Of a stretch of DNA of 64,000 nt, positions 1 through 8,014 are shown one piece after another. Position 1 is the first letter of the stretch, and each line of letters begins with the position of its first letter. This DNA is from Streptomyces sp. NK08204 (lineage in GTDB: Bacteria; Actinomycetota; Actinomycetes; Streptomycetales; Streptomycetaceae): positions 124,001 through 188,000 of the forward strand of contig NZ_JAINVF010000009.1 in NCBI RefSeq assembly GCF_020400585.1. Reading direction: 5' to 3'. The position numbers and the translations under genes are program-made. The notes beneath the pieces were generated by a model. It was not told where the DNA came from and made no database searches. It was given only the letters and a program-made list of their open reading frames with translations.

Positions 1-200
1 TGCGCATGACCGTCCGGACGTGGATCACGGCCGTGGAGGCGGCCTCGCTGATCTGGCTGGACGAGGACAAGCAGCCCCCGGCGGAGGAGCTGCGCGAGTG
101 GCTGGTCGAGCAGTTCGTGGCGGTCCTCACGGTCACCGCGGGACGCGACCCGCAGACGGCCGCCGTCGTCGCCGCCCTCGCCGCCGATGGCCGAGACTGA
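1..200 (+). CDS. C-terminal end of a TetR-like regulator (partial)
   Basis: Only the last 65 or so residues are in the window; the gene enters from the left in frame 3 and stops at 198-200. The visible part (WITAVEAASLIWLDE, then a helix ending LVEQFVAVLTV) resembles the last two helices of the ligand-binding domain of TetR-family regulators in Streptomyces, where an aromatic/acidic W-L-D segment is followed by a final L-x-E-x-F helix. The DNA-binding domain is outside the window, so the family call is an inference from the tail alone. The downstream small gene overlaps this stop by 14 nt, suggesting co-transcription. Confidence 0.55.
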   Translation, partial: RMTVRTWITAVEAASLIWLDEDKQPPAEELREWLVEQFVAVLTVTAGRDPQTAAVVAALAADGRD

Positions 201-507
201 GGGCGTGAAGAGTCAGGACACCCCCTTCGAGGGCGGCCCCATGGACGGGCGCGTGCTGCCCGTACTGGTCGGCCCGACCGGTCACCCCCCGAAGACCTAC
301 CGCATCCCCGTCCCGGACGCGGCAGGCGGCCCGCCCACCGTGCTCGTCTACCGGCGCGTGCCGCGCGGACACAGCAGGAGGCTGGGCCTGCCGCAGGGGT
401 GGAAGTACCGGTACGACCCCGAGGGCCCGCCGCGCGACCGGGTGAGGTGGCCCTGGTCGAAGCCAGACGCCACGCCGCCGCGCAAGCCGGACGACGCCGA
501 CGGGTGA
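187..507 (+). CDS. conserved hypothetical protein, basic and proline-rich
   Basis: 106 residues from ATG 187; an internal ATG at 241 is an alternative start. I do not recognise a domain. The protein has a GPTGHPPKTYRIPVPD segment, a VYRRVPRG segment and a charged C-terminus rich in Pro, Arg, Lys and Asp. No signal peptide or membrane segment is visible, so it should be cytosolic. Codon use is typical Streptomyces, which argues for a real gene. It overlaps the end of the TetR-like gene and precedes the secreted NlpC/P60 gene by about 110 nt. Confidence 0.55.
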   Translation: MAETEGVKSQDTPFEGGPMDGRVLPVLVGPTGHPPKTYRIPVPDAAGGPPTVLVYRRVPRGHSRRLGLPQGWKYRYDPEGPPRDRVRWPWSKPDATPPRKPDDADG

Positions 508-619
508 CACGGTTGCGCCGAACCGCGCACACTCGGCGCGCGCCCCGCGCCGACGCGTTCGATCCTCGCGGTGCGGAGACAGGTGGACGGTCCGCCTGCC
601 CCGTACCGGAGGTGATGAC

Positions 620-1687
620 GTGTCAGGAGTGCTTCCACGCCTGGTCTGCACGACGGTGCTGGCCGCCCAGGCCGTCCTCGTGCCCGCACCGGCCGCGGCC
701 GCTCCCGAACCGCAGCGGTCGGTCGCCCAGCTGCTGACGGACCTTCAGCAGCTCTACCGCAAGAGCGAGTCGGCCACCGAGGCCTACAACGCCACCACGG
801 AGAAGCTCAAGCGGCAGCGCGCCGAGGTGACCCGTCTGGACGGCGAGCTGGCCCGCGCCCGCCTGTCCCTCCAGGACAGCCGCACCGACGCCGGCCGGCT
901 GGCCCGGCAGCAGTATCAGAACAGCAGCGGCCTGTCCCCCTACGTCCGGCTGCTCCTCGCCCGTGACCCCCAGTACGCGCTGGACGAGGGCCACGTCATC
1001 GGCCGGCTCGCCCGTGAGCGCTCCGAGACGGTCCGGCGGCTCACCGGCGCGGAGCACAAGCGGAACGCGCTGGCGCGGGCGGCCCGCGAGGCGCTGGACA
1101 CCCGGCTCAGCCTCGCCGACAAGCAGCAGAAGCAGCGCGACGACGTCCGCGCCAAGCTGGCCGGTGTCGAACGCCTGCTGGCCTCCCTCACCCCTGCCCA
1201 GCTCAGCGCCGTCGCCCGGCTGGAACAGCAGATGGCCGCCGCGGCCCAGCAGCAGCTCGTCACGTCCGGCGCCCTGGGCGACACCGCCCGCCCCGCGTCC
1301 GCCGGAGGCGCCCGCGCGGTGCGCTACGCCCTGGACCAGCTCGGCAAGCCGTACGAGTGGGGCGCCGCGGGCCCGGAGACCTACGACTGCTCGGGCCTCA
1401 CCTCGGTGGCGTGGGCCCACGCGGGCACCCCGATCCCGCGCACCAGCCAGGAGCAGTGGGCCCGGCTGAGGAGGATTCCCCTGAGCAAGCTGCGCCCCGG
1501 TGACCTGGTCCTCTACTTCCCGGAGGCGACGCACGTCGCGATGTACCTGGGGTACGGCAAGGTCGTACAGGCACCCAGAACCGGTGAGAGGGTGCGGGTC
1601 TCACCGCTGGCTTCCTACCCGGTCCTCGGTGCCGTACGTCCGGACGGTGACTCCCCTGGTCAGGCTCCGGCCACCGAAGTCAGGTAG
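620..1687 (+). CDS. secreted NlpC/P60 family peptidoglycan hydrolase
   Basis: 355 residues. GTG 620 is chosen because GGAGG lies at 608-612. The N-terminus carries a Sec-type signal peptide (hydrophobic stretch ending APAAAAAP). Residues about 35-225 are strongly charged and helical, a coiled coil typical of RipA-like and other actinobacterial P60 proteins. The C-terminal domain (about 228-345) is NlpC/P60: ALDQLGKPYEWGAAGPETYDCSGL with the catalytic Cys at 257, then the RPGDLV turn and the catalytic His at 305 in THVAMYLG. The family cleaves D-gamma-glutamyl-meso-diaminopimelate bonds in cell-wall stem peptides. Its 3' end overlaps the convergent flavoprotein gene by 28 nt. Confidence 0.9.
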   Translation: MSGVLPRLVCTTVLAAQAVLVPAPAAAAPEPQRSVAQLLTDLQQLYRKSESATEAYNATTEKLKRQRAEVTRLDGELARARLSLQDSRTDAGRLARQQYQNSSGLSPYVRLLLARDPQYALDEGHVIGRLARERSETVRRLTGAEHKRNALARAAREALDTRLSLADKQQKQRDDVRAKLAGVERLLASLTPAQLSAVARLEQQMAAAAQQQLVTSGALGDTARPASAGGARAVRYALDQLGKPYEWGAAGPETYDCSGLTSVAWAHAGTPIPRTSQEQWARLRRIPLSKLRPGDLVLYFPEATHVAMYLGYGKVVQAPRTGERVRVSPLASYPVLGAVRPDGDSPGQAPATEVR

Positions 1688-2916
1688 GCCCCGGTCTTCT
1701 CCGGGTCGTAGAAGAAGTTCTCGAAGTCCGCCGGTGCGTTGAACGCGTTGGCGAAGCGGTCGGCGACCGGCTGGAGCTGACCCGCCGCGCCGATGAGGTT
1801 CAGGATGTGCTCCGGCGGGGGCATCAGCATGGCGTTCGTCCACTTGGTGACATGCCGGGCCGTGTCGTCCCAGAACCGGTCGAACGTGGCCTGCATCCAC
1901 TCCTCGTCGAACGGCTTGTCCCCGTGCTCCAGGATCGAGGCGAGGTAGGCGGCGGCGCACTTGGCCGCCGTGTTGGCGCCCTGTCCGGTGATCGGGTCGT
2001 TGGCGACGACCACGTCGGCGACGCCCAGGACCAGTCCGCCGCCGGGCAGCCGGCCGACGGGGTTGCGCACGGTCGGCGTGTAACGGCCGGCCAGCGTGCC
2101 GCGTGAGTCGGTCAGTTCGGCCTTCGTGGCGCGCGCGTACTCCCAGGGCGTGAACCTCTTCATGAGTTCCAGGGTCAGCACGAGGTGCTCGGCCGGATCC
2201 TTGACGCCGTTGAAGACATCGAGCGGGCCGCCGGGTATGCCCTCCCAGAACAGGATGTCGGCACGGCCGGAGAGGGTGAGCGTCGGCATGACGAACAGTT
2301 CACCGACGCCGGGGACGAGGTTGCAGCGCACCGCGTCGAACTCCGGGTGTTCCGGGCGCGGGGCGAGTCCGTGCACATACGCCACCGCGAGGGCGCGCTG
2401 CGGCTCGCTGTACGGGGAGCGCTCGGGGTCGCGGGTGAACATCGACACCAGTTCGCCCCTGCCGGCCGCGACCAGGACGAGGTCGTAGGCACGGGAGAAG
2501 TAGTCGAGGTCACCGACGGCCGCGCCGTGGATGACCACCCGGCCGCCGCGCTCGGCAAAGGCATCCATCCAGCCGGCCATCTTGACCCGCTGGTCGACCG
2601 ACTGCGCGTACCCGTCGAGCCTGCCCACCCAGTCGATCGCGCGCTGGGTGGGTCCCGGGTCGTGCGAGCCGGGGGCTGCGACCGAGACGCCGAGTCCTTC
2701 GGTCTTCGGGGCCTGGGACTCCCAGAAGTTCAGCTGGAGGTCGCGCTCGTGCCCCAGTGCCGTGTCGAACATGCACTGCGTCGACATGACCCGGCCGGAA
2801 CGGATCTCGTCCGCGGTCCGGTTCGACATCAGGGTGACCTCGTAGCCGTGCGACTGCAGGCCGAGGGCGAGCTGGAGTCCGGACTGGCCGGCCCCTACGA
2901 CGAGTATCTTCCGCAT
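1660..2916 (-). CDS. styrene monooxygenase (StyA)-like FAD-binding protein
   Basis: 418 residues from ATG 2916. The N-terminus is a Rossmann dinucleotide fold, RKILVVGAGQSG (GxGxxG at residues 8-13), and a second FAD-contacting region is seen in DPITGQGANTAAKCA near residue 310. Overall length and the motifs RVMSTQ and GADILFWEGIPGGP resemble StyA-type single-component-oxygenase subunits, which use reduced FAD from a separate reductase to epoxidise or hydroxylate aromatic substrates. No reductase gene is adjacent. It starts 24 nt after the conservon GTPase-like gene and is almost certainly its operon partner. In several conservons this place is taken by a cytochrome P450; here a flavoprotein occupies it. 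The substrate is unknown. Confidence 0.8.
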   Translation of the reverse strand: MRKILVVGAGQSGLQLALGLQSHGYEVTLMSNRTADEIRSGRVMSTQCMFDTALGHERDLQLNFWESQAPKTEGLGVSVAAPGSHDPGPTQRAIDWVGRLDGYAQSVDQRVKMAGWMDAFAERGGRVVIHGAAVGDLDYFSRAYDLVLVAAGRGELVSMFTRDPERSPYSEPQRALAVAYVHGLAPRPEHPEFDAVRCNLVPGVGELFVMPTLTLSGRADILFWEGIPGGPLDVFNGVKDPAEHLVLTLELMKRFTPWEYARATKAELTDSRGTLAGRYTPTVRNPVGRLPGGGLVLGVADVVVANDPITGQGANTAAKCAAAYLASILEHGDKPFDEEWMQATFDRFWDDTARHVTKWTNAMLMPPPEHILNLIGAAGQLQPVADRFANAFNAPADFENFFYDPEKTGAYLTSVAGA

Positions 2917-2940
2917 GCGAGTGGGGCTCCTAACGGGGAC

Positions 2941-3576
2941 TTACTCGGGGGTTTCGTCGAGCGCGTGACCCACCAGGGCCAGGAGGGTCTCGATGACCGA
3001 GATCCGGCGCCGCGCGTCCATGATCATGACAGGGATGTGCGCGGGGATCGTCAACGCCTCCCGCACGTCCTCGGGCTCGAACACCTCGCTGTCGTCGAAG
3101 TGGTTCACCGCGACGACGTACGGCAGTCCGCAGCTCTCGAAATAGTCCAGTGCCGGGAAGCAGTCCTTCAGGCGGCGGGTGTCGGCCAGCACGACGGCGC
3201 CGATCGCGCCGCGCACCAGGTCGTCCCACATGAACCAGAACCGCGGCTGGCCGGGTGTGCCGAACAGGTAGAGCACCAGGTCGTCGTCGAGCGTGATGCG
3301 GCCGAAGTCCATGGCCACGGTCGTGGTCAGCTTGCCCGGCGTGGCCGACAGGTCGTCGGTGTCCTCGCTCGCCTCGGTCATCAGCGCCTCGGTCTGCAGC
3401 GGGGTGATCTCCGAGACTGCGGTGACCAGGGTCGTCTTGCCGACGCCGAAGCCGCCCGCCACGACTATCTTCGTCGCGACGGGGGCACGCGTGCGGTCCG
3501 TCTGCCACGGCTGCAGGGGCCCCTCGTCGTCGAGGAGCGGGGTGACGCCGGTGACGTCAGAGACGGCGAAGTCCAC
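2941..3576 (-). CDS. cvnD: conservon GTPase-like ATP/GTP-binding protein (CvnD type)
   Basis: 211 residues. A clear P-loop, GGFGVGKTT, at residues 41-49 follows a short N-terminal arm. The following segments (switch-like TTVAMDFGR, the LYLFGTPGQPRFWFMW region matching the D/G-x-x-G step, and VAVNHFD in the position of the NKxD specificity motif) are those of the MglA/Ras-like proteins encoded last in actinobacterial conservons. The usual NKxD is degenerate (NHFD), as is common in this family. The start overlaps the end of the DUF742 gene by 20 nt. Known role: a bacterial analogue of a G-protein relay together with the upstream kinase and roadblock proteins. Confidence 0.93.
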   Translation of the reverse strand: MDFAVSDVTGVTPLLDDEGPLQPWQTDRTRAPVATKIVVAGGFGVGKTTLVTAVSEITPLQTEALMTEASEDTDDLSATPGKLTTTVAMDFGRITLDDDLVLYLFGTPGQPRFWFMWDDLVRGAIGAVVLADTRRLKDCFPALDYFESCGLPYVVAVNHFDDSEVFEPEDVREALTIPAHIPVMIMDARRRISVIETLLALVGHALDETPE

Positions 3577-3976
3577 TCAGCACCCTTTCCAGCAGAGCGC
3601 GCTCCGGGCGGCCGGTGCCGTGACCGGTTCCGGTGCCGTACACATGGATCTTTCCCTGGTCCGCGAGGTCGCTCAGGAGCACGCGGACCACGCCGAGCGG
3701 CATCTTCAGCAGCGCGGCGATCTCGGCCACCGTGCGCATACGGCGGCACAGTTCGACGATGGCCCGCATCTCCGGCATGACCCGGGTGTGGAGGGAGCCG
3801 TTCGTCAGTTCCTTGCGCTCCTCCGGGGCTTCGAGGGCCGCGGTGCTGGCCACGAACGTCTCCACGAGGAGGACGTGGCCGAAGCGGGTACGGCCGCCGG
3901 TGAGCGAGTAGGGGCGTACGCGGGCGGCTTTCCGGTCGCTGCCGCGCACGGGGAGTTTTCCGGGTGCGCCGCTCAT
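3557..3976 (-). CDS. cvnC: conservon DUF742 protein (CvnC type)
   Basis: 139 residues from ATG 3976, which overlaps the roadblock gene stop in an ATGA junction; longer in-frame starts would run deep into the neighbour and were rejected. The sequence RVRPYSLTGGRTRFGHVLLVETFVAS and the winged-helix-like segment RTVAEIAALLKMPLGVVRVLLSDLADQGKI are diagnostic of DUF742. Family members sit between the roadblock and GTPase-like proteins in conservons and bind the other components. No membrane segment is visible; the protein should be cytosolic. Confidence 0.93.
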   Translation of the reverse strand: MSGAPGKLPVRGSDRKAARVRPYSLTGGRTRFGHVLLVETFVASTAALEAPEERKELTNGSLHTRVMPEMRAIVELCRRMRTVAEIAALLKMPLGVVRVLLSDLADQGKIHVYGTGTGHGTGRPERALLERVLSGLRRL

Positions 3977-4470
3977 CGGGTGCTCCCGGCCGACTCGGCC
4001 TCCAGGGACCTGCGCAGTTCGGTGCGGAGTTCGGGGGTCAGGACGTGGCCGGCGCGGCCGACGAACAGCGCCATGTGGTACGAGACCACGCTCATGTCGC
4101 ACTCCGCGGAGCCGTGCACGCCCAGCAGTGAGCCGTCGCTGATCGACATCACGAAGAGGCTGCCCTCCTCCATGGCGATCATGGTGTGCTTGACCGCGCC
4201 GAACGCCAGCAGCTTGGCGGCGCCCACGGTGAGGCTGCCGATGCCGGAGACGATGGTGGCGAGGTCGGCGGAGGAGCCGCGGGGGCCTTTCGCCGTGCGG
4301 ATCTCGCGGGACGCGGCCGTGTGGCCGGGGTCGGAGGAGAGGAGCAACAAGCCGTCCGAGGAGACCACGGCGACGGACTGGATGCCGGGTACCTCCTCGA
4401 CCAGGTTCGTCAGCAGCCAGTGCAGGTTGCGGGCTTCACTACTCAGTCCGTAGGTGCTGGGCGCGGTCAA
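3973..4470 (-). CDS. cvnB: roadblock/LC7 domain protein (CvnB type)
   Basis: 165 residues. Residues 13-125 form a roadblock/LC7 fold, recognised by ARNLHWLLTNLVEEVPGIQS, AVVSSDGLLLLSS and GSLFVMSISDGSLLGV. Roadblock proteins regulate small GTPases (MglB on MglA); in conservons CvnB is thought to regulate CvnD. The start ATG overlaps the sensor-kinase stop by 4 nt and the stop overlaps the DUF742 start by 4 nt, so the operon is translationally coupled throughout. A C-terminal arm (TPELRTELRRSLEAESAGSTR in part) extends beyond the core fold. Confidence 0.94.
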   Translation of the reverse strand: MTAPSTYGLSSEARNLHWLLTNLVEEVPGIQSVAVVSSDGLLLLSSDPGHTAASREIRTAKGPRGSSADLATIVSGIGSLTVGAAKLLAFGAVKHTMIAMEEGSLFVMSISDGSLLGVHGSAECDMSVVSYHMALFVGRAGHVLTPELRTELRRSLEAESAGSTR

Positions 4471-7400
4471 CTGCTTGCCTCCTCGGCTGTGCCCCCCGTG
4501 GTGTCTTCTCTCCGTGCTGCGAGCCGTGCGATCTCGGTCTCCACGTCGCGGTAGCCGGCCTGTGCGCCGCTGCGGAAGCCTCCTAGCCTGCGGCGCAGGG
4601 CCTCTGCGTCCACGCTCGCGCTGCGTTGACGGGGTGGGGTGGTGGGGGTGGTGATCTTGGGGGTGCGCTTGGGGAGACCCTTGGCCGTCACGGCCTCGCC
4701 GTCGGCGACTGCGCGTTCACGGACCGGCGACTGCGGCGCGGGCCCCTGGGCGACGACCCTCGTCGCCAAGTCCGGCGCGGGGTGCGCCGCGGTGCCGTGT
4801 GCGCTGCCGTGCACGGAGTCCGCCGCGGTGTCCCGCACGGAGTCCGCCGCAGTGTCCCGCGCAGGGTCCGCCGCAGCGCCGTGCGCGGAGTCCGCCGCAG
4901 TGTCCTGCGCGGTGTCCGTCGCAGCGTCCCGCACGGAGTCCGCCGCAGCGCCGTGCACGGAGTCCACCGCAGTGCCCCGCACGGAGCCCGCCGCAGCGTC
5001 CTGCGCGGGGTCCGTCGCAGCGCCGTGTGCGCTGCCCTGCACGGAGTCCGCCGCGGTGCCCCGCAAGGAGTCCGTCGCGGCGTCCGACATGGAGTCCGCC
5101 GCAGCGCCGTGCACGGAGTCCGCCGCAGCGTCCCGCGCGGGGTCCGTCGCAGCGCCGTGTGCGCTGCCCTGCACGGAGTCCGTCGCGGCGTCCGACATGG
5201 AGTCCGCGGTGGTCGTCGCGGTGTCCTGCGCCAGGTCCGGGAGCAGCAGTTCCAGCGTCGTTTCGGCGATGCGCTCGGGGAAGGGGTCCGTCGGCTCCTT
5301 CGGGCGGGCGGGGGATTCCTCCTCGGCCGGCTGCTCCGTGGCCTGCGCGCGCGCGTGGGTATCCGTGTCCTCCGGCTCCTCCGCCTCGCGGGCCGCCCGT
5401 TCCGCCAGGCTCACCAGCGGGTCGGGGTCCTTGGCGCGGGCCTGCAGGACGTTCGAGTTGGCCTCGGCCTCGGCGCCGGGCAAGGAGAGGGTGTCGACGC
5501 CGGTGGAGGTGGGGACGGCGGGAGCCGGCGGGGCCTCGGTGAGGAGCTGACCGGGCAGGACCGCGACCGCGGCGATGCCGCCCTGCTTCTGCTCCCGCAG
5601 CTGGACACGGACGCCGTGCCGGTGGGCCAGGCGGGCCACGACGTACAGGCCGAGGCCGAGACCGGTCTCGCCCTCCTGGTCGTAGGACGCGTCGGGGTCG
5701 AAGTCGGCCAGGCGGGCGTTGAGGCGCGCCAGGCGGTCGGCGGCCATGCCGATGCCGCCGTCCTGCACCGAGAGCATCACCTCGCCGCTCTCCAGCAGCC
5801 AGCCGGAGACCTCGACGGACAGGTCCGGCGGGGAGAACGAGGTGGCGTTCTCCATGAGTTCGGCCAGCAGGTGGGAGAGGTCGTCCGCCGCGAAGCCCGC
5901 CACGCGCGCGTGCGGGGGCAGGGCGGCGATGCGGACGCGTTCGTAGCGTTCGATCTCGCTGACCGCCGCGCGGACGACGTCGACCAGCGGGACCGGAGCG
6001 TGGTGCTGCTGGACGTGCTCGGTACCGGCGAGGACCAGGAGGTTCTCGCTGTGCCGGCGCATGACCGTGGCGAAGTGGTCGAGCTTGAAGAGGGTGGCGA
6101 GGCGCTCGGGGTCCTGTTCGCGTTCCTCCAGCCCCTCGATGACCGCGAGCTGGCGTTCGACCAGGCCGAGGGTGCGCAGCGCGAGGTTGACGAAGGTGGT
6201 GCCGATGCTGGTGCGCAGCCGCTCCAACTGGGCAGCGGAAGCGTCGAGTTCCGCACGCAGTTCCTCGCGTGCGTCGGCCATCTTCTGGCGCTGGCCGACC
6301 AGGTGCTTGCGGTCGGTCTCCAGGGTGCCGACCCGCTCGTGCAGGGCGCCGGCCTGCTCGCGCAGCGTGACGGCGTGCGCGTGCAGGGCGTTGACGGAGC
6401 GGACGACCTGGGCGAACTCGTCGTTGCGGCCGGTGAAGGCGATCGGTTCCTGAGCCGCCGGGTCCTCCGACTCGGCCAGCCGGGCGGAGCCCCGGCGCAG
6501 GACCGACAGGGGGCGGGTGAGGGTGCGGGCCATGGCCGCCGCGATGCCCACGGCGACCAGCATCAGGACACCGAGGACGGCGATGCGGATCTCCAGGGCG
6601 GTCACATCGTCGTCGCGCAGTCCCGCGAGGTCCTTGGTGCGGTGGTCGTAGAGCGCGGACTCGGCGCCCCGCATCAGGTCCACGCGGGCGGACAGGGCCG
6701 CGTCCAGCTTCTTGGTGTCGGTCGTCAGCTCGCTGTCGGCGAGGGTGGACTGGTCGGTGAGCGCGGCCAGGTACTTCTCGGCGGAGTTGACCTCCGGCCC
6801 GGTGACCGTGGAGTCGTAGGAGTCGACGGCCTTGCGGGGCGCGCTGTCGTGGAAGTCGGCGAGGGCGGCGTCGGCACGCAGACGGGCCTGCTGGGCGGCG
6901 GCGGTGAGCGCGTCGCGCTGCTTGCGGTCGGACGCGGTCGTGGTGGAGACCGTGGTGGCCAGACCGGTGACGGGATTGATCACCGTCCGGGTGCCGGCCG
7001 GGGTGTTGAGCGCGGCCAGCAGCAGACCGCGGACGGCGGCGGACTGCTCGACGGCGACGTCGAGCCGGGCCAGGGCGTGGGAGCCGGAGCCGGCCCGCGG
7101 GGGCATCCGGTCGGCGAGGTCCTCGGCGAGCCGGTGCAGTTCGGCGATCGTGGCGGAGTAGGCCCGGTGGGTCTGGAGCGCGTTGGTCCTGCCGGTGAGC
7201 GCGGCGTGCCGGACGGTGGCGATGCCGTCGAGGTCGCCGCGCAGCCAGGCCGGGATGTCGGCGTCGGCGCGCAGGTCCTCGACCTGGCGGTCGACGCGGG
7301 CGCTGCGCTCCTCGGAGGGCGCCTTGGCCTTGGGGCGGCCGGCCGCGACGTAGGAGGTGACCTCGTCGCGCTCGTCGGCCAGGGAGTGGGCGAGGGAGAG

Positions 7401-7643
7401 CGCGTCCTGGGTGCGGGTGGCCAGGGTCACCAGGTCCTGGGAGTCGCTGACGTCCTGGGAGGCCGTGAGCAGCGCGGGCGCTCCGGCTCCGGCGATGGCG
7501 GCGGCCACCACGGCGACGGCGACGATCAGCCGGGTGCGCACATGCGTGGGTCGGCCGGTGCCCACGGGGCTCTGTCCGCCAGCCCCCACGGGGGTCTGCC
7601 TGCCTGTGCGCCGAGGCCGCTTCTTCTGCACCGGTGCTCGCAA
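4467..7643 (-). CDS. cvnA: conservon sensor histidine kinase-like protein with NIT, HAMP and ATPase domains (CvnA type)
   Basis: 1058 residues. A first membrane segment lies at about 39-60, an extracytoplasmic nitrate/nitrite-sensing-like (NIT) domain follows to about 340, a second membrane segment is at about 349-372, then HAMP and a coiled coil to about 450. The ATPase domain has an N-box (LLAELMENATSFSPP, near residue 597), QDGGIGM and TGLGLGLYVV near 660. No classical H-box is evident, as in other CvnA proteins. After 690 the tail is disordered and acidic; residues about 806-955 are made of some 18 imperfect 8-residue repeats such as DSVHGAAA/DSVRDTAA, encoded by 24-nt DNA repeats. The protein presumably signals across the membrane to CvnB-D. 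Confidence 0.92.
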   Translation of the reverse strand: MRAPVQKKRPRRTGRQTPVGAGGQSPVGTGRPTHVRTRLIVAVAVVAAAIAGAGAPALLTASQDVSDSQDLVTLATRTQDALSLAHSLADERDEVTSYVAAGRPKAKAPSEERSARVDRQVEDLRADADIPAWLRGDLDGIATVRHAALTGRTNALQTHRAYSATIAELHRLAEDLADRMPPRAGSGSHALARLDVAVEQSAAVRGLLLAALNTPAGTRTVINPVTGLATTVSTTTASDRKQRDALTAAAQQARLRADAALADFHDSAPRKAVDSYDSTVTGPEVNSAEKYLAALTDQSTLADSELTTDTKKLDAALSARVDLMRGAESALYDHRTKDLAGLRDDDVTALEIRIAVLGVLMLVAVGIAAAMARTLTRPLSVLRRGSARLAESEDPAAQEPIAFTGRNDEFAQVVRSVNALHAHAVTLREQAGALHERVGTLETDRKHLVGQRQKMADAREELRAELDASAAQLERLRTSIGTTFVNLALRTLGLVERQLAVIEGLEEREQDPERLATLFKLDHFATVMRRHSENLLVLAGTEHVQQHHAPVPLVDVVRAAVSEIERYERVRIAALPPHARVAGFAADDLSHLLAELMENATSFSPPDLSVEVSGWLLESGEVMLSVQDGGIGMAADRLARLNARLADFDPDASYDQEGETGLGLGLYVVARLAHRHGVRVQLREQKQGGIAAVAVLPGQLLTEAPPAPAVPTSTGVDTLSLPGAEAEANSNVLQARAKDPDPLVSLAERAAREAEEPEDTDTHARAQATEQPAEEESPARPKEPTDPFPERIAETTLELLLPDLAQDTATTTADSMSDAATDSVQGSAHGAATDPARDAAADSVHGAAADSMSDAATDSLRGTAADSVQGSAHGAATDPAQDAAAGSVRGTAVDSVHGAAADSVRDAATDTAQDTAADSAHGAAADPARDTAADSVRDTAADSVHGSAHGTAAHPAPDLATRVVAQGPAPQSPVRERAVADGEAVTAKGLPKRTPKITTPTTPPRQRSASVDAEALRRRLGGFRSGAQAGYRDVETEIARLAARREDTTGGTAEEASS
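4787..5225. repeat. 24-nt tandem repeat array within the cvnA tail
   Basis: About 18 imperfect copies of a 24-nt unit, typically CACGGAGTCCGCCGCAG plus a variable TGTCCCG or CGCCGTG. Because 24 is a multiple of three, every frame on both strands reads as a repeat, but only the minus-strand frame is part of a recognisable gene. There is a higher-order duplication: a block around 5009-5055 (GCCGTGTGCGCTGCCCTG) recurs at about 5143-5185, so the array grew by unequal exchange at more than one scale. The encoded peptide is Ala/Asp/Ser/His-rich and predicted to be disordered. Confidence 0.9.
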
Positions 7644-8014
7644 TCCTGAACTCGTCTACCCAAGGGCCCGGGTGGCGCCCCGTCATATCGGTGCCAAGTG
7701 GTGCGTACACCCGGTTCGTACGGTTCCGACCCTCCCAGCGCCGGTGGACAGTGGTCGCGCATCCCCCGACCCGCCACCCGAAGGAGTGAACATCGGAGGG
7801 GAGTTGGCGAGCAAGTTCCTCTGGCGCATGCCAACGCCCCGCGCGGAGGGCCGGTTGGACGCGCGCGGCAGGGTTTGGCAGGATTCGCCACCACGCCTTC
7901 CCGGAGTGAGCCATTCCCGCCCAAACCAGGCGGCTGACCTGCGGGCTCGTAGGCATTCGGCGGCTCTTGCCAGCCTTTGACGAAGACCGTGAAAGGCTCG
8001 TGCAGACTGACCGG
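7644..8014. other. intergenic region between divergent cvnA and PP2C-like genes
   Basis: Both flanking genes read outward, so this 371-nt stretch must hold both promoters. I found no convincing -35/-10 pair, no strong inverted repeat and no credible small gene. Upstream in-frame starts for the PP2C-like gene exist inside it (ATG at 7967) but they precede the conserved start of the domain. Confidence 0.5.

Noticed and set aside
4626..7649. 1007-residue plus-strand open frame opposite the conservon kinase
   Set aside because: It mirrors the minus-strand kinase, is Arg/Gly/Val-rich with no domain, and its repeats are the 24-nt array read backwards.
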